19,030 bases of DNA from positions 1 to 19,030 of the forward strand of contig JAFDHR010000015.1 of the NCBI GenBank assembly GCA_019308645.1, read 5' to 3'. The position numbers were made by a program, and so were the translations under genes. Of the stretch, positions 1 through 7,548 are shown one piece after another (positions within the stretch are counted from its first letter, which is position 1; each line of letters begins with the position of its first letter). This DNA is from Deltaproteobacteria bacterium (GTDB lineage: Bacteria; Desulfobacterota; DSM-4660; Desulfatiglandales; B25-G16). Under the pieces are notes generated by a model that saw only the letters and a list, made by a program, of their open reading frames with translations, was not told the origin of the DNA and did no database searches.

Positions 1-1698
1 CTGATCCATGGTATATTGGGTCATAATCTCCCCATTTGGTCCTTTAAACAGGGGTAGGTATTCAACTAAAGGCCTATCAGATATCACTATACCGGAGGCA
101 TGGGTGGAGGCATGTCTGGTTAAACCTTCTAAGGATCTACTAATCCTCAAAAGTCTTCGTTCATCATCGGTTCCCTCTTCCATGGCCTTAAGCTGTGGCT
201 CAGCATCTACTGCCTCATCTAATGTAATATTAATTCCTTCTGGAATAAGTTTGGCAATTCTATCAGCCTCTGCATACGACATATTAATAGCTCGGCCGAC
301 ATCTCTTATCACAGCCCGGGCCTTCATTTTTCCAAAGGTTATTATCTGAGAGACATTTTCTCTTCCATACTTGTTACTGACATAATCAATCACTCTATCC
401 CTGTTCTTAATGCAAAAATCGATATCAATATCAGGCATACTTATTCGGCCAGGGTTTAGAAAACGCTCAAAAAGGAGATCATATTTGATTGGATCAATAT
501 CTGTTATTTTTAGTGCATACGCTGTAAGGGAACCGGCAGCAGATCCCCTTCCCGGGCCAACAGGAATGCCTGATTTTCTTGCATAGTCTATAAAATCTGC
601 CACTATCAAGAAATAACCTGCAAAACCCATTTCATTAATGGTTTTTAGCTCATAGGCCAATCTCTTCTCATATTCATCTTTTAATTCAGCAGGTATCGAT
701 CCTTCAAGGGCCTCTTTCCGAACCAATCTCTCCTCTAAACCCCCCTGTGCCTCTTTGGAGAATTTTTCTTCCAGGTTAAGATTACCTGACACCTGAAAAA
801 CAGGGTATTTATAGTGGCCAAATTCCATCTCATAGTTACACCTTTTAGCCACGTTCAGGGTATTGCTTAGTGCTTCGGGAAATCCATCTAAATCAAGAGC
901 CATTTCTGCTTGCGATTTGAAATAAAACTCATTATTAGAAAATTTTAACCTTCCTGGATCATCAACACTCTTGCCTGTTTGGATGCATAAAAGGATATCA
1001 TGTGCCTCAGCGTCTTCCTTATTGAGATAATGACAATCATTGGTGGCAAGCAAAGGAAGAGACAGGTCTTGTGCTAACTCTTTCAAGGCTTTATTAACAG
1101 CAATCTGCTCAGGCATTTTATTGGCCATTATCTCTAAATAGAATCGGTCATGATCAAATATCGATGCCAGCTCAAGTGCATACTTTTTTGCTTTATCCAC
1201 CCTTCCGTTCCTTAGAGAATAGGGCACATGTCCCTTGAGACATGCTGAAAGGGCAATTAAGCCTGCATTATATCTCTTTAACAGCTCTATATCGATCCTG
1301 GGATGATAATAAAAACCCTCCAAATTGCCCAGGGTGACAAGCCTGCTCAGATTCCTATAACCGGTCTCATCCATGGCAAGAAGAACCAGGTGATATGCAT
1401 TTGGCTGTCCGTCTGTCGACGGTGATTTATCCTTCCTGCTCCCAGGCGCTACATATGCCTCACAGCCTATGATTGGCTTGATGCCGGCCTTAGTGGCCTT
1501 TGAATAAAACTCCACCGCCCCAAACATGTTTCCATGATCAGTAATTGCCACCGAATCCATGCCAAGGCTGGCGGTTTTTTTTAGCATTTCACTTATTCGT
1601 ATTGCCCCATCGAGCAAACTGAATTCAGTGTGAACGTGCAGGTGAACAAAAGGGATTTGATCTTTTGGTATGGATTTATTTTTTTCTTTCTTTGGCAT
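1..1698 (-). CDS. dnaE: DNA polymerase III subunit alpha, N-terminal part (partial)
   Basis: This is the replicative DNA polymerase catalytic subunit. The reading frame is open from an ATG at 1698 to the left edge, giving 566 residues; the C-terminal part lies outside the window. The N-terminal PHP domain is clear: HLHVHTEFSLLDG near residues 19-31, then AITDHGNMFG. The polymerase motif MPDIDIDF lies at residues 421-428, with D423 and D425 as the expected metal-binding pair. By comparison with the E. coli enzyme, the third catalytic Asp should fall just beyond the window edge. The fingers and palm motifs GPGRGSAAGSL and RHASTHASGIVIS are also present. No strong Shine-Dalgarno sequence precedes the ATG, but the start agrees with the usual beginning of DnaE a few residues before the PHP HxH. 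The gene is divergent from the receiver-domain gene. The identification is firm. Confidence 0.95.
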   Translation of the reverse strand, partial: MPKKEKNKSIPKDQIPFVHLHVHTEFSLLDGAIRISEMLKKTASLGMDSVAITDHGNMFGAVEFYSKATKAGIKPIIGCEAYVAPGSRKDKSPSTDGQPNAYHLVLLAMDETGYRNLSRLVTLGNLEGFYYHPRIDIELLKRYNAGLIALSACLKGHVPYSLRNGRVDKAKKYALELASIFDHDRFYLEIMANKMPEQIAVNKALKELAQDLSLPLLATNDCHYLNKEDAEAHDILLCIQTGKSVDDPGRLKFSNNEFYFKSQAEMALDLDGFPEALSNTLNVAKRCNYEMEFGHYKYPVFQVSGNLNLEEKFSKEAQGGLEERLVRKEALEGSIPAELKDEYEKRLAYELKTINEMGFAGYFLIVADFIDYARKSGIPVGPGRGSAAGSLTAYALKITDIDPIKYDLLFERFLNPGRISMPDIDIDFCIKNRDRVIDYVSNKYGRENVSQIITFGKMKARAVIRDVGRAINMSYAEADRIAKLIPEGINITLDEAVDAEPQLKAMEEGTDDERRLLRISRSLEGLTRHASTHASGIVISDRPLVEYLPLFKGPNGEIMTQYTMDQ

Positions 1699-1936
1699 AT
1701 ATGTTTGACGGATTTTATTAAATTAGATATATTTTAACGGAACCTAACGTTATCATATGGTAAAGAAAAAATAGCTTCAAGCTTTTTTAGATAAAAAATT
1801 TTCTGATTTTTTGTAAAGTGGGGTATCGTGAGAATTTTATATGAAAGTTGTCAGTTGTCAGTTGTTTTTTGCAACGGACTACGGACTGCTGACAACGGAC
1901 TTGTGACTTTTCATCCTTAGTTGTCGCCGATAGTTC
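1699..1936. promoter_or_regulatory. Divergent intergenic region between dnaE and the receiver gene
   Basis: This AT-rich gap must hold the promoters of two divergent transcripts, dnaE leftward and the receiver-rarA pair rightward. I cannot assign convincing -35/-10 pairs on either strand. The half near the receiver gene is taken up by the GTTGTCAG/ACGGACT repeat at 1847-1901. A small A-rich/T-rich hairpin lies near 1766-1788, but its stem is only about three G/C-containing pairs. No Shine-Dalgarno sequence stands out before the ATG at 1937. Confidence 0.5.
1847..1901. repeat. Intergenic GTTGTCAG / ACGGACT repeat cluster
   Basis: GTTGTCAG occurs twice in tandem sharing one base (1847-1854 and 1854-1861). 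Its inverse CTGACAAC lies at 1889-1896, so the segment can fold into a hairpin. ACGGACT occurs three times (1874-1880, 1881-1887, 1895-1901). It looks like a low-complexity interspersed intergenic element rather than a gene. It sits 36 bases before the receiver gene and may affect that gene's leader. Confidence 0.6.
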
Positions 1937-2332
1937 ATGAAAGAGTTAGCAAAAGGGAAATCAAAAGAGACCACCATCCTTGTTATTGTCTATGAGTATG
2001 TTATCAGGAATATATTGGCCAGGATGCTGAGGGCTAAAGGACGTACTGTAGTTACCTGTTCAGTCGGTTTTGAAGGGATAAGAAAATTTGAAAAGGGCAA
2101 GGGGAAATTTGACCTGGTTATAATTGATATTCCCCTGCCTGGAACAGGCAGTTTGAGTGTAGCAAAAAGAATCAAGAAAATCAGTCAAAGAACACCTATT
2201 ATGCTTATTAAAGGATGGGATCGGGAACTGGACAGTAAGAAGATCAAAGACGCCGGTTTAGATCTCGTTTTGAGCACACCCCTTTACATAGATAAAACAG
2301 TAAATCTTGTGAACGATCTTATTCAATTATAA
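1937..2332 (+). CDS. Degenerate response-regulator receiver domain protein (stand-alone)
   Basis: This 131-residue protein is a single CheY-like receiver domain with no output domain. The fold pattern is visible: first strand ILVIVYE (14-20), phospho-acceptor strand DLVIIDIPLPGTG with D64, fourth strand PIMLIKGWD (87-95) and last strand LVLSTPL (110-116). D64 is kept, but the acidic pair that binds Mg2+ is V18-Y19, the conserved Thr/Ser is K92, and the conserved Lys before the cis-Pro is T114. Normal Mg2+-dependent phosphorylation therefore looks unlikely; this is an inference from family knowledge. The ATG is the first possible start, since an in-frame TAG lies at 1931-1933. The stop is 18 bases before rarA, so the two are probably co-transcribed. 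The partner and role are unknown. Confidence 0.8.
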   Translation: MKELAKGKSKETTILVIVYEYVIRNILARMLRAKGRTVVTCSVGFEGIRKFEKGKGKFDLVIIDIPLPGTGSLSVAKRIKKISQRTPIMLIKGWDRELDSKKIKDAGLDLVLSTPLYIDKTVNLVNDLIQL

Positions 2333-2350
2333 TGCCGGCAGGAAAAAATA

Positions 2351-3643
2351 ATGGATCTAAAAACAATACCCCTCGCAACCCGGATGCGACCGGAAAGGAT
2401 TGAAGAGGTCTTAGGGCAGGAACACATTCTCGGTCCGTCAAGGGCATTAAGAAGATCACTTGAAACAGGCAATCTGTATTCAATAATATTCTGGGGACCA
2501 CCAGGTTCAGGCAAAACAACCATTGCAAGGCTGATAGCACAATACAGTAATTTCCCTTTTCAATCATTTTCGGCAGTCCTCTCTGGGGTGAAGGAGTTAA
2601 GAGAAGTAATTGACTCAGCAAAAAAGACATTTAGATATGAACTAAAACCAACTCTTCTCTTTGTCGATGAGATCCATCGTTTTAATAAGGCACAACAGGA
2701 TGCCTTTTTGCCCCATGTCGAAAATGGCCTAATTATTCTCATAGGAGCTACCACACAGAATCCCTCATTTGAAATTATACCGCCACTGCTTTCAAGAACC
2801 AGGGTTATAACCTTGAAACCTTTAGGATTTAAGGAGATGTCCATCATTTTGAATAGGGCCCTTAAAGATAAAAAGAGGGGGCTTGGGGATCTAAATATTA
2901 CAATTGAAGAAAATGCCTTAAAATATATCACAACCATCTCACATGGAGATGTGAGATATGCACTTAACAACTTGGAGTCTGCCAGTTATTTTCTTAACCC
3001 GGATAAGAATAATAAAAGGGTATTAAACCTGGCTACTGTTGCACGTGCCTTGAATAAAAAACCCCTCACCTATGACAAAAACGGTGAGGAACATTACAAT
3101 CTTATATCGGCCCTTCATAAAAGCATGAGGGGAAGTGATCCTCAGGCCTCTATCTACTGGCTCTATAGAATGCTGGAAGCAGGTGAAGATCCATTTTTTA
3201 TAGGCAGGCGGCTGATTCGATTTGCATCTGAGGATGTTGGCCTTGCTGATCCCAACGCCCTTACAATAGCACTCACTGCCTATCAGTCCTGGGAAAGGGT
3301 AGGTCCGCCAGAAGCAAAACTCTCTCTTGCCCAGGCAGTCGTGTATTTAGCTACAGCCCCAAAGAGCAACACACTTTATTCAGCAGAGAAATCCGTAATA
3401 AAGGAGATTGAAGAATCAGGTTCTCAGTCAGCGCCCATGCACTTGAGGAATGCTCCAACAAAGCTGATGAAAGAGATGGGTTATGCTCAAGGCTATATTT
3501 ATCCTCATGATTACCCGGAAAGTCAGGTAAAACAGGAGTACCTGCCTGAAAAAATCAGGAAAAAAATATTCTATTATCCTGGTGATAAGGGATTTGAAAA
3601 AGAGATAAAAAAGAGGATGGAAGAGAAAAAAGGTGAAACTTGA
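2351..3643 (+). CDS. rarA: Replication-associated recombination protein A (AAA+ ATPase)
   Basis: RarA (MgsA) is a clamp-loader-like AAA+ ATPase that acts at stalled replication forks. The 430 residues are close to the length of the family. Walker A is GPPGSGKT (49-56), Walker B is LLFVDEIHRF (102-111), sensor 1 lies in GATTQNPSFE (132-141), and the arginine finger is R149 in LLSRTRV. The C-terminal half carries the family tetramerisation region, with motifs such as RRLIRFASEDVGLADPNAL and a PHDYP segment near the end. A weak ribosome site (CAGGA) precedes the ATG. The final codons and the TGA stop lie within the GAAACTGG repeat that fills the next gap, so the last few residues may come from that element. 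Co-transcription with the upstream receiver gene is likely. Confidence 0.95.
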   Translation: MDLKTIPLATRMRPERIEEVLGQEHILGPSRALRRSLETGNLYSIIFWGPPGSGKTTIARLIAQYSNFPFQSFSAVLSGVKELREVIDSAKKTFRYELKPTLLFVDEIHRFNKAQQDAFLPHVENGLIILIGATTQNPSFEIIPPLLSRTRVITLKPLGFKEMSIILNRALKDKKRGLGDLNITIEENALKYITTISHGDVRYALNNLESASYFLNPDKNNKRVLNLATVARALNKKPLTYDKNGEEHYNLISALHKSMRGSDPQASIYWLYRMLEAGEDPFFIGRRLIRFASEDVGLADPNALTIALTAYQSWERVGPPEAKLSLAQAVVYLATAPKSNTLYSAEKSVIKEIEESGSQSAPMHLRNAPTKLMKEMGYAQGYIYPHDYPESQVKQEYLPEKIRKKIFYYPGDKGFEKEIKKRMEEKKGET

Positions 3644-3718
3644 AACTGGAAATTTGAAACTGGATAAGAAAATATGAGTTATGGAAAAGTCTAAAACAAG
3701 TATCAAGTTTCCAGTTTC
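3634..3718. repeat. GAAACTGG-type inverted/direct repeat overlapping the rarA 3' end
   Basis: GAAACTGG is repeated at 3642-3649 and 3656-3663, preceded by a partial copy at 3634. The segment at 3642-3656 pairs with its near-perfect inverse at 3704-3718 (CAAGTTTCCAGTTTC; one mismatch), giving a potential hairpin with a loop of about 47 bases. The rarA stop codon (3641-3643) is inside the left arm. No T-run follows, so it is not a standard terminator. Confidence 0.6.
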
Positions 3719-3785
3719 GGTAATCTTGATTTTTTATCCTTACTGAGAGTGCAAGTTAAATCCGAAATTTAAAATTATAAGTAAG

Positions 3786-3940
3786 CGATCACCGTTTGCA
3801 GTTCTCCGTTCACCGATAAGCCAACAGTGGCAATGAGCCGGTTAAATAGACATATCCATTAACAGGCCAAACAATATGTTGCTCTATACGAATATTTCCC
3901 CTTTCGGACAACGGATAACGGTGAACCGTAAACAGTTACA
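3786..3940. repeat. Imperfect inverted repeat of ACCGTT/AACGGT type before the radical SAM gene
   Basis: The gap between rarA and the radical SAM gene (3644-3957) exceeds 300 bases and holds no credible gene. Beyond the rarA-proximal repeat, it contains GTTCACCG at 3808-3815, exactly inverse to CGGTGAAC at 3919-3926. Both lie in stretches rich in CCGTT/AACGG words (about 3790-3815 and 3905-3936). The arms are imperfect and about 100 bases apart. A promoter for the downstream gene must lie here or further upstream, but I cannot point to one. Confidence 0.45.
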
Positions 3941-3957
3941 ATCATAAATACGATATT

Positions 3958-4893
3958 ATGTATGTGCCCTCTTATCTTCAATTATACAAAGAAGGTCAAC
4001 TTCTAAAAAAGGTGGGAGAGGCTACTAATTTGTTAAAGGAATGCCGTCTTTGCCCCAGGCAGTGTGAAGTTGACCGTTTAAATAACGAAAAGGGGGTCTG
4101 CCAAACTGGTAGAAGGGCAAAGGTTGCAAGCTATAATGCCCATTTTGGAGAAGAAGCACCACTGGTTGGCAGATTTGGCTCAGGTACCATCTTTTTTTCC
4201 TTTTGCAATCTCCGCTGCTCTTTTTGTCAGAACTACGAGATAAGCCATCTCGGTGAGGGGATAGAGATGGAAGCAAAGGATTTAGCAGCAATAATGATAG
4301 CGTTGCAAAACAAGGGTTGTCATAACATAAACCTGGTTACACCTACCCATGTTGTTCCTCAGATACTGGAAGCTGTTTTACTGGCTGTAGAGCATGGTCT
4401 ACATATTCCAATAGTCTACAATAGCGGTGGTTATGAGAGGGTGGAAACCCTTAAGCTCCTGGAAGGCATTATTGATATCTATATGCCTGATTTTAAATTC
4501 TGGGATAAAAAATGGGCAGATAGATATTGCAGTGCATCGGATTACAGAGAAATAGCTGTTAGTGCATTTAAAGAGATGTATGCACAGGTGGGTGATTTAA
4601 AAATAGACAAAAACAGTATCGCTGAGAGAGGATTGCTGGTGCGGCACCTTGTAATGCCCCATGGGATTGCCGGAACCAAGGATATTATGGAATTTCTCTC
4701 TAAAGAGATATCGGATAATACATATGTAAATGTTATGGATCAATATAGGCCGTGTGGTACCGCAGATCAGGATGAATATCTTAATAACAGGATTTCAGTA
4801 GAGGAATATTCAATGGCCCTGAAATGGGCTCACAATGCAGGCCTGAAACGATTGGATCAAAGACAAGGGCATGGATTGTTATTTCGTATTTAA
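3958..4893 (+). CDS. PflX-like radical SAM protein (pyruvate formate-lyase activase-like)
   Basis: This 311-residue radical SAM protein has the signature CNLRCSFC, with C83, C87 and C90 expected to hold the SAM-binding [4Fe-4S] cluster. It is followed by QNYEIS, as in the COG1313 (PflX) group, uncharacterised relatives of glycyl-radical-enzyme activases. A cysteine-rich N-terminal segment (C29, C32, C36, C48) is typical of this group and may bind a second cluster or metal. Further family-like segments are YNSGGY, DIYMPDFKFW, VRHLVMP and VMDQYRP. No Shine-Dalgarno sequence is evident before the ATG. No glycyl-radical enzyme lies in the window, so the target is unknown. The family call is firm; a biochemical role is not established. 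Confidence 0.85.
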   Translation: MYVPSYLQLYKEGQLLKKVGEATNLLKECRLCPRQCEVDRLNNEKGVCQTGRRAKVASYNAHFGEEAPLVGRFGSGTIFFSFCNLRCSFCQNYEISHLGEGIEMEAKDLAAIMIALQNKGCHNINLVTPTHVVPQILEAVLLAVEHGLHIPIVYNSGGYERVETLKLLEGIIDIYMPDFKFWDKKWADRYCSASDYREIAVSAFKEMYAQVGDLKIDKNSIAERGLLVRHLVMPHGIAGTKDIMEFLSKEISDNTYVNVMDQYRPCGTADQDEYLNNRISVEEYSMALKWAHNAGLKRLDQRQGHGLLFRI

Positions 4894-4983
4894 TATAAAC
4901 GTACGGTAAGCTTATTGGTTATGAATTAGATATTTTGTACCTTTTCAATAAGTTTGGATAATTCCTTGCCAATGCAATTTGCC

Positions 4984-5058
4984 GTCATTGCGAGGAGTGG
5001 AGCGACGTGGCAATCTCATTGCTATAATAGAGATTGCTTCGCTTTGCTCGCAATGACA
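4984..5058. repeat. Palindromic GTCATTGCGAG...CTCGCAATGAC interspersed repeat
   Basis: This is a 75-base element that folds on itself. The outer arms GTCATTGCGAG (4984-4994) and CTCGCAATGAC (5048-5058) are perfect inverses over 11 bases. The inner arms GCAATCTC (5010-5017) and GAGATTGC (5030-5037) are perfect over 8. It matches, from memory, a widely dispersed intergenic repeat type seen across many unrelated bacterial genomes. It lies between the radical SAM gene and ssb, about 100 bases before the ssb start, and may also act as a weak bidirectional transcript-end structure. It carries no coding sequence. Confidence 0.8.
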
Positions 5059-5155
5059 GAACCCGAACTTATTGAGAAATTACGATATTTTGTTTGAAAA
5101 TTTTATCTAATGTGATAAATCTTTTCTATACACTTTCTATAAGAGGGAGGTAGTT

Positions 5156-5596
5156 ATGGCGAGCTTAAATAAGGTAATGTTAATTGGTAACCTTGGTGCC
5201 GACCCTGAATTACGATACACACCAAGCGGAGCGGCTGTTGCTAACTTTAGCATAGCCACAAGGGAGCAATGGACGAGCAAAGAAGGGGAAAAACAGGATA
5301 AGACTGAATGGCACAGGATCGTAGCCTGGAGAAGGCTGGGGGAGATCTGTGGCGAATATTTACATAAAGGCAGCCTCGTTTACATAGAAGGAAGGCTACA
5401 GACAAGGAGTTGGGAGGATCGGGACGGCAACAAACGGTACACCACAGAGATTACTGCGCTAGGAATGCAGATGCTGGATAGGAAAGGGGAGCCGGGAGAA
5501 GCAGTATCTGTCGAAGAACATTTTCCCACTGAAGAGCCAGCAGAGGCCACTCCTACGCCAGGGCCAGAAGAACCTGAAGACGATATACCATTTTAA
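5156..5596 (+). CDS. ssb: Single-stranded DNA-binding protein
   Basis: SSB coats single-stranded DNA during replication, recombination and repair and recruits partner proteins through its acidic tail. The 146-residue protein starts with the standard SSB beginning ([20 protein letters not shown]). The OB-fold spans about residues 4-108, with [14 protein letters not shown] and [17 protein letters not shown] as typical strands. A short Pro/Glu-rich linker follows, ending in the canonical acidic tip EPEDDIPF. A strong ribosome site, GGGAGG, lies 7 bases before the ATG, which fixes the start. Length and domain order are ordinary for the family. The gene is monocistronic in appearance, with repeat-filled gaps on both sides. 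Confidence 0.97.
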   Translation: MASLNKVMLIGNLGADPELRYTPSGAAVANFSIATREQWTSKEGEKQDKTEWHRIVAWRRLGEICGEYLHKGSLVYIEGRLQTRSWEDRDGNKRYTTEITALGMQMLDRKGEPGEAVSVEEHFPTEEPAEATPTPGPEEPEDDIPF

Positions 5597-5615
5597 TAAG
5601 CATCTGGCTTATTAA
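5593..5615 (+). terminator. Perfect 9-bp stem-loop at the ssb stop codon
   Basis: TTAATAAGC (5593-5601) and GCTTATTAA (5607-5615) form a perfect stem with a 5-base loop that includes the ssb TAA. The stem is AT-rich and no T-run follows directly (a TTCTTTTTC stretch begins about 18 bases later). It is therefore at best a weak terminator, or an mRNA 3'-end stabiliser. Confidence 0.4.
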
Positions 5616-5706
5616 GGATCCTCCTGATGAATCTTCTTTTTCGTAAACTTGAATACTGCTCAACTAGTCCTTCTATTCATAAATTCGATTACGAGCTCAT
5701 TTAGAA

Positions 5707-5790
5707 TTCGGCTGAGCGACTCGACTTGAGCCGTTCGGCCCTGAGTTCACAGCCGAAGGGCTCGTTGACAAGTCTCAAGGCCGAACGCTC
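5707..5790. repeat. GC-rich nested palindromic element between ssb and the amidohydrolase
   Basis: The gap 5597-5956 has no credible gene. Its centre is a GC-rich element unlike its flanks. GAGCCGTTCGGCC (5728-5740) is inverse to GGCCGAACGCTC (5779-5790) apart from one missing base. TTCGGCT near the left end is matched by AGCCGAA at 5751-5757. The words GGCTGAG, CGACT and GCCGAA recur. It marks the border between the housekeeping block and the catabolic block. The remainder, 5800-5956, is AT-rich and presumably holds the promoter of the amidohydrolase gene, which I cannot place. Confidence 0.55.
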
Positions 5791-5956
5791 GGGCCAAATT
5801 GATCTCAGGCTTGAAGACAGTCGCTTTGATCTAAATTGTTAACATAGTTAACTGTATCTGCGAATCGGAGCACTATCTAACAATATCATAGAGCAAGCAC
5901 TAGTCATCATAAACGGAATCTTTAACCTTGATTTATTTTATTGAAAGGGGAGCAAT

Positions 5957-7495
5957 ATGCCTAACATAACGACCTTGGTACGAGCTGGCCAGTTAGTCCC
6001 AGCCCACGACAAGCCAGCGATACCCAATGGTGCGGTTGCCATTGCAGGTGAAACTATTGAGGCCATCGGAACGTATCATGAGCTTTCGAGTCGATACCCA
6101 AATGCAAAGGAGATCGGCGGAGAGAAATTCTTGCTCATACCCGGCCTCATTAACGGCCACAGCCATGGGCGAGGATTGACTGATTTTCAGCGGGGTGCCC
6201 TCGACAACACACTTGAATCGTGGCTTTTAGATACCCGAAAGTATATTCCTGTTTCTGTCTATGATGACGTCGCATTTTCTGCTGCCAGACTCCTAAAATC
6301 AGGTGTCACAACGACCATGGACAACCATATTTTAAAAGAGCCAAAGGCGTATGAGAATGAATTTGACGATGTTTTAAAGGCATATAGTGATACTGGCATA
6401 CGAGTCCAGTTCAATCCGGCTATTCGCAATGACAACCCTTTTGTTTATGGCAATAACAAGGCCTTTATCGCTTCACTACCTAATAGCCTGAAACAGGTTT
6501 TGACTTCCCCTCCTCCCGCCGGATCACTAACAGGCAACAATTTCGTAAAGATAGTATCTGATCTTCATGCCCGTTGCAATAGTCCAATGACTCACATCGG
6601 GTTCGGGCCCTTAGCGCCGCAGTGGTGCACGAAAGAGCTACTGCTTGATGTTCGGCAGGCCGCCGACCATCTCAAAACCCCCATCCATGTTCATGCTGTT
6701 CAATCCATATTTCAGAAGATTTATGGGCTTGAGTTCTTAGGTAAAACGCTCATTGAGTATATGAACGACATCGGCTTTCTCGGTGAAGGGTTGGTTATCG
6801 GACACTGCGTCTGGCCAACGGAGTCCGATATTGAACTCCTATCTCGAACGGGGACCGCTGTTACACATCATCCCTCATGCAACCTGCGGGTTAGAAATGG
6901 CATTTCCCCTGTGTTCCACATGTTACAAGCTGGTGTGCTGGTAGGATTAGGTCTAGACGGCAAATCCATCAACGATGATGATGACTTTATCCAAGAGATG
7001 AAGGTCTGCTTCTTGTTGCACCGTATTCCTTCGCTAGAATTGAACTCACCCTGTCTGAGTGCCAGACAGGTCTTTCAAATGGCAACAGAAAATAATGCCA
7101 AACTACTTGGCTATAACCAGGAACTAGGCCGGCTTGAGCCGGGGCGTCTGGCGGACTTAGTCTTGTTAGATTATGAGAAGATGAAATATCCCTTTGTTGA
7201 TCCCTCTCATGATCCCATAGAGACCCTCCTCTATCGCGGGGTTGGAAGGCATGTCCATACAGTTATGGTAAATGGCAGTATTGTTGTTCAAGGTGGTCGG
7301 CTTCTTACCGTGGATGAAGAAGCTATTGGTGCTCGGCTGGCTGAAGCGGCCTCCCGCCCGAGGACAGACAAGGAGAAAGCCTTGGTTCAGGCAATGGATG
7401 AATTAAAGGCACACGTGATCAAGCACTACCAAGGTTGGCCAGAAAAGGTGAAGATAGAGCCATACTTCGCTATCAATTCACGGGTGGATTTGTAG
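5957..7495 (+). CDS. Amidohydrolase of the ATZ/TRZ (metal-dependent deaminase/chlorohydrolase) type
   Basis: This 512-residue cytosolic TIM-barrel hydrolase has the small beta-sandwich flanks usual in this subgroup. Metal ligands are visible: H68 and H70 in INGHSHG, H246 in PIHVHAVQ, H283 in IGHCVW, and D334 in GLGLDG. Two positions differ from typical members: the HxxE base/acid glutamate is Q249, and the usual GLGTDG is GLGLDG. The C-terminal beta-sandwich return is seen in LGRLEPGRLADLVLLD and VHTVMVNGSIVVQGG. An insertion is apparent around 170-200. GGGGAG before the ATG serves as ribosome site. The gene is convergent with the amidase gene and is on the opposite strand from the rest of the catabolic block. 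The substrate is unknown; a cyclic or aryl amide/amine would fit the family. Confidence 0.88.
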   Translation: MPNITTLVRAGQLVPAHDKPAIPNGAVAIAGETIEAIGTYHELSSRYPNAKEIGGEKFLLIPGLINGHSHGRGLTDFQRGALDNTLESWLLDTRKYIPVSVYDDVAFSAARLLKSGVTTTMDNHILKEPKAYENEFDDVLKAYSDTGIRVQFNPAIRNDNPFVYGNNKAFIASLPNSLKQVLTSPPPAGSLTGNNFVKIVSDLHARCNSPMTHIGFGPLAPQWCTKELLLDVRQAADHLKTPIHVHAVQSIFQKIYGLEFLGKTLIEYMNDIGFLGEGLVIGHCVWPTESDIELLSRTGTAVTHHPSCNLRVRNGISPVFHMLQAGVLVGLGLDGKSINDDDDFIQEMKVCFLLHRIPSLELNSPCLSARQVFQMATENNAKLLGYNQELGRLEPGRLADLVLLDYEKMKYPFVDPSHDPIETLLYRGVGRHVHTVMVNGSIVVQGGRLLTVDEEAIGARLAEAASRPRTDKEKALVQAMDELKAHVIKHYQGWPEKVKIEPYFAINSRVDL

Positions 7496-7548
7496 GGGGA
7501 ATGTATTAGCAATATTAGCGCCTATGCATCGCTATGCCAAATGTTCAA

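Noticed and set aside
8..349. Plus-strand open frame of 113 codons
   Set aside because: It lies antisense to the well-supported dnaE polymerase domain and has no domain-like pattern.
1766..1788. A-rich/T-rich hairpin as a terminator or attenuator before the receiver gene
   Set aside because: The G/C core is only about three pairs with a mismatch next to it, and no gene is known to end there.
1847..1901. Short repeats as a CRISPR array
   Set aside because: The repeat units are 7-8 bases with no regular spacers, and no cas gene is present.
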